Shown here piece after piece: positions 62,301 through 64,000 of a stretch of DNA of 64,000 bases. The translations under genes and the position numbers were made by a program. Numbering within the stretch: position 1 is the stretch's first letter; the number at the start of each line of letters is the position of its first letter. Under the pieces are notes generated by a model. The model worked only from the letters and a program-made list of their open reading frames with translations, was not told the origin of the DNA and did no database searches. The stretch is from Macquaria australasica. Lineage: Eukaryota > Chordata > Actinopteri > Centrarchiformes > Percichthyidae. The stretch spans positions 124,001 through 188,000 of the forward strand of contig SEMN01000120.1 in assembly GCA_005408345.1 (NCBI GenBank). The letters run 5' to 3'.

Positions 62301-63958
62301 ACTTGTCGTTTTAGCAGCTGCATCCTTATCCTAGATACAAGCAATGGAAGACGATAATCACTTCTGACACAAATACTGCTTGACCCTTATGAGGCCTGAT
62401 AACAACTTCAGTTACACTTTACCTCTGTTGTTTCTTTTGGACTTGGCTCTGATGCCTTGATAGCCTGCATATCCTTCTGGCTCATCCTGACCAATCTGAA
62501 GGGACCGATCTCTCCACGAACAACCCGATACAACAAGCCCTAGAGAGAACCCATAACTGGACTGTCAGTTTGCTAAAAACATAAATAACTATGAGTTGTT
62601 TCTAAAAAAACTAAAAAAACCCTTACTATACAAATTTCTGCAATACTGAGAGTAGTATTCAAATGTATGGTAAGAAAAGAGGTCAGAAAACAGACGTGGG
62701 TTTTTATCAACTTTGAACAAACCTTGTTTCTTGGGTCTTTCAGGTTGAACATTATAGTTCTGTACTTGTTCATGTATTTGCTGTCTGTGTTGCGAAATAT
62801 GTCGAACATCTCCATCTCAATGCTCGCGACAAGCTTTACAACTTCACTCTCAGACATCTCCAAGTCCTCACAATCACACACCCTTGACAAATGAAAAGGC
62901 AGTTAGTCAGTGAATTTGTTTTGCATCAGTGCTCTAACAGATTGAGATGCAATTATTACACTTTCATTCATGTAAAAGTGCAAAATCCATAAATATGTTC
63001 CTGGATTCTATAATGTGATAAAAATAATCTGTTTTTGTGAAGGACACCTATGAGTTCTACTCACACATTTTTTATTTTGGAATCATACTACTTCCAAAAT
63101 GTGCATACTTAATAAAAACGCTACTAAATGTTGATGTCTGACAAGTATGTAAACTGGTCAGTAAAGACACACTGTAATAATAAAATCCTGGTACTGAAAT
63201 GAATGGTGGTGAATTTATGGTGCATCTTCCTCCCCTAGATGCTGTGGGTTAAAGTATGTTATTGCATGTCCATGTTGTTTTTATACATGCCTAAAGGTGT
63301 TGGCATTCACTATTTTGGCTCCTACCATCATCAACTTCTCATAGGGCTCATTTCCTATGTGTATATGACAAGACTTTGCATTATCAAAAAATCCCAGACT
63401 GGGGCTTTCATACAAACCTGTAAAACAGTTCTCACCTTTTTATCAAGATGCTGGTGAGGGAGCGCTGGATGCTCTGTCTGACCTGGTTATTGGGCTGAGA
63501 GGGTCTGGAGGAAGGAGCACTAGGTGCAGGTGGCACCGGCAGATTTCTGGTTTCGTTCAGCAGCGTGGGAGCTGAAGAAGGCTTCTGGCCTGATGTTGAG
63601 GCTGACACATGGCTGGACGGAGGCTGGGGTCCAGACTGCTTCTTTGGTATGACATATGTGGTCTTAGTGACCATAAGGGCCCCTGTTTCATGATGTCTGG
63701 GAGCTGAGGTGGATGGGGATTGTGTGGCTGGAGACAGATTAGATTTTTCAGGGTTGGGTGGTATACAGGGATCTGATTGCTGCTTGGACACACCACTGTT
63801 GATTGGCTCCTTTGCTTTTTCTTGAGAGTGGCTCTGTGGTGGGGCTGGCTCAGTGGCAGGCTGGGAAGAGGAAGCAGCATATGTGGAGGTGTCCTCTGGA
63901 GACTGTTTTGAAGGAGTTACAGCCTCACTGTCAGCCTCTACCTCTTTACTGTCCTTGG
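51566..63958 (-). CDS. dido1: death inducer-obliterator 1, 3' part (N-terminus off the window)
   Basis: Ten coding exons in the window, 5' to 3': 63958-63436, 62882-62723, 62539-62423, 62330-62229, 62055-61893, 61778-61157, 61018-60865, 60754-60665, 60565-60370 and 59334-51566. All junctions are in phase, about 3,298 codons. DIDO1 is a nuclear chromatin protein that binds histone H3K4me3 through an N-terminal PHD finger (not in this window) and contacts RNA polymerase II. Present here are the TFIIS central-like domain (from SLTSILIKRVCD through FNLKDPRNKGLLYRVVRGEIGPFRLVRMS), a Ser/Pro-rich linker, the SPOC domain (ILWKGFLNMLSVAKFVTKGY through YLVPL), and the giant terminal exon that in mammals marks the DIDO3 isoform. 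The terminal exon contains an in-frame TAA at 59329-59327, described separately. Alternatives such as PHF3 are less likely, because the order next to tcfl5 and the R/G/P-rich terminal exon fit DIDO1. Confidence 0.93.
54048..55343 (-). repeat. dido1: 81-bp in-register tandem array inside dido1 terminal exon
   Basis: The anchor word ccat(a/g) or its variants recurs at 54048, 54129, 54210, 54291, 54372, 54453, 54534, 54615, 54696, 54777, 54858, 54939, 55020, 55101, 55182 and 55263, exactly 81 bases apart each time. Each unit encodes 27 residues of the form MEGPGPDRRGPGGPDFRGP followed by GPERRGPA. Sixteen units keep perfect spacing despite many substitutions. Similar but less regular units continue on both sides, from about 52,400 to 55,500. 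Gly does not fall at every third place, so this is not a collagen helix. Confidence 0.9.
59335..60369. other. last intron of dido1
   Basis: The intron runs from donor GTAATG (60369) to acceptor TTTCACAG (59335). It is AT-rich. A dispersed-element-like start, ttagggctgggaccactatgg, lies near 59500, and a short minus-strand open frame of 62 codons at 59830-60018 has no recognised motif. I see no gene in it. Confidence 0.45.
60370..61018 (-). CDS. dido1: dido1 SPOC-domain exons
   Basis: Exons 61018-60865, 60754-60665 and 60565-60370 encode the SPOC fold: DILWKGFLNMLSVAKFVTKGYLVSG, then DLPDTIEIGGRILPDTVWDYVAKLK, then ELCVIRFHPATEEEEVAYVSLFSYFSSRGRFGVV and KDVYLVPL...LEGPG. SPOC domains bind phosphorylated peptides such as the RNA polymerase II C-terminal repeat. 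The intron after 60665 uses a GC donor (AAG/GCAAGC) with a normal AG acceptor; the K/E junction it creates agrees with the family. The last exon ends in phase 1 within GPG, and the conserved continuation RPNLLLGL is in the terminal exon. Confidence 0.92.
61157..61778 (-). CDS. dido1: dido1 exon with Ser-Pro repeat linker
   Basis: This exon of 622 bp begins by completing KICTG (from exon 62055-61893) and continues QRVEGNEEEPAKKKPK, a nuclear-localisation-like basic cluster. A serine/proline-rich stretch follows with several near-identical units of the form (M/S)(D/E)SPASP between about 61,480 and 61,600. Further on are the segment RRDPRTAA and a Ser/Thr/Pro-rich tail ending LYGTTSR before the SPOC exons. 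The acceptor at 61779-61780 follows a good pyrimidine tract. The exon appears to encode a disordered linker rich in proline-directed phosphorylation sites. Confidence 0.88.
62229..63958 (-). CDS. dido1: dido1 exons with the TFIIS central-like domain
   Basis: Exon 63958-63436 encodes a Ser/Pro/Gln-rich linker (CC plus 173 codons) and the beginning of the domain, QSIQRSLTSILIKR. Exon 62882-62723 continues with VCDCEDLEMSE...EMFDIFRNTDSKYMNKYRTIM and FNLKDPRNK. Exon 62539-62423 gives GLLYRVVRGEIGPFRLVRMSQ. The family (TFIIS central domain, shared with PHF3 and SPOCD1) binds the RNA polymerase II jaw region. Exon 62330-62229 adds a linker. The exon preceding 63958 lies outside the window; its last base pairs with CC at 63958-63957 to make the junction codon. 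Confidence 0.92.
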
Positions 63959-64000
63959 CTGTTAGAAAAAAGGACAGCAGGGCATTTTGTGAATATGAAG

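Overview
The window is vertebrate nuclear DNA, almost certainly from a percomorph-type (spiny-rayed) teleost. Genes are intron-containing with GT-AG junctions. Intergenic DNA is AT-rich and full of TG microsatellites and short interspersed elements of kinds common in such fish. The proteins match vertebrate families closely. The species cannot be named from the sequence.

Five protein genes are supported. kcnk15 (minus, 9108-10623) is a two-exon TASK-type two-pore potassium channel. ogfr (plus, 18730-22982, seven exons) encodes the opioid growth factor receptor. col9a3 (plus, 26905-42260, 32 coding exons) encodes the alpha-3 chain of type IX collagen. tcfl5 (minus, 44017-47790, six exons) encodes a basic helix-loop-helix transcription factor. 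dido1 (minus, 51566 to beyond the right edge) encodes death inducer-obliterator; ten coding exons lie in the window, covering the TFIIS-like and SPOC modules and one giant terminal exon. The order and orientation ogfr(+) col9a3(+) tcfl5(-) dido1(-) are those of human 20q13.33. The five proteins work in unrelated processes; they share a neighbourhood, not a pathway.

Layout: 1-9107 is gene-poor and repeat-rich; kcnk15 follows; 10.6-18.7 kb is a divergent intergenic region; then ogfr, a 3.9 kb spacer, the col9a3 locus, a 1.8 kb convergent spacer to tcfl5, a repeat-rich 3.3 kb spacer, and dido1.

The points most worth checking are in dido1. Its 7.8 kb terminal exon carries an in-frame TAA two codons after the expected splice acceptor, although about 2,580 codons stay open behind it. 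That exon also contains an 81-bp tandem array that keeps exact register for about 16 units and encodes a 27-residue Pro/Gly/Arg-rich repeat. Two families of short non-autonomous DNA elements have copies flanked by near-perfect 8-bp direct repeats, which points to hAT-type transposition.
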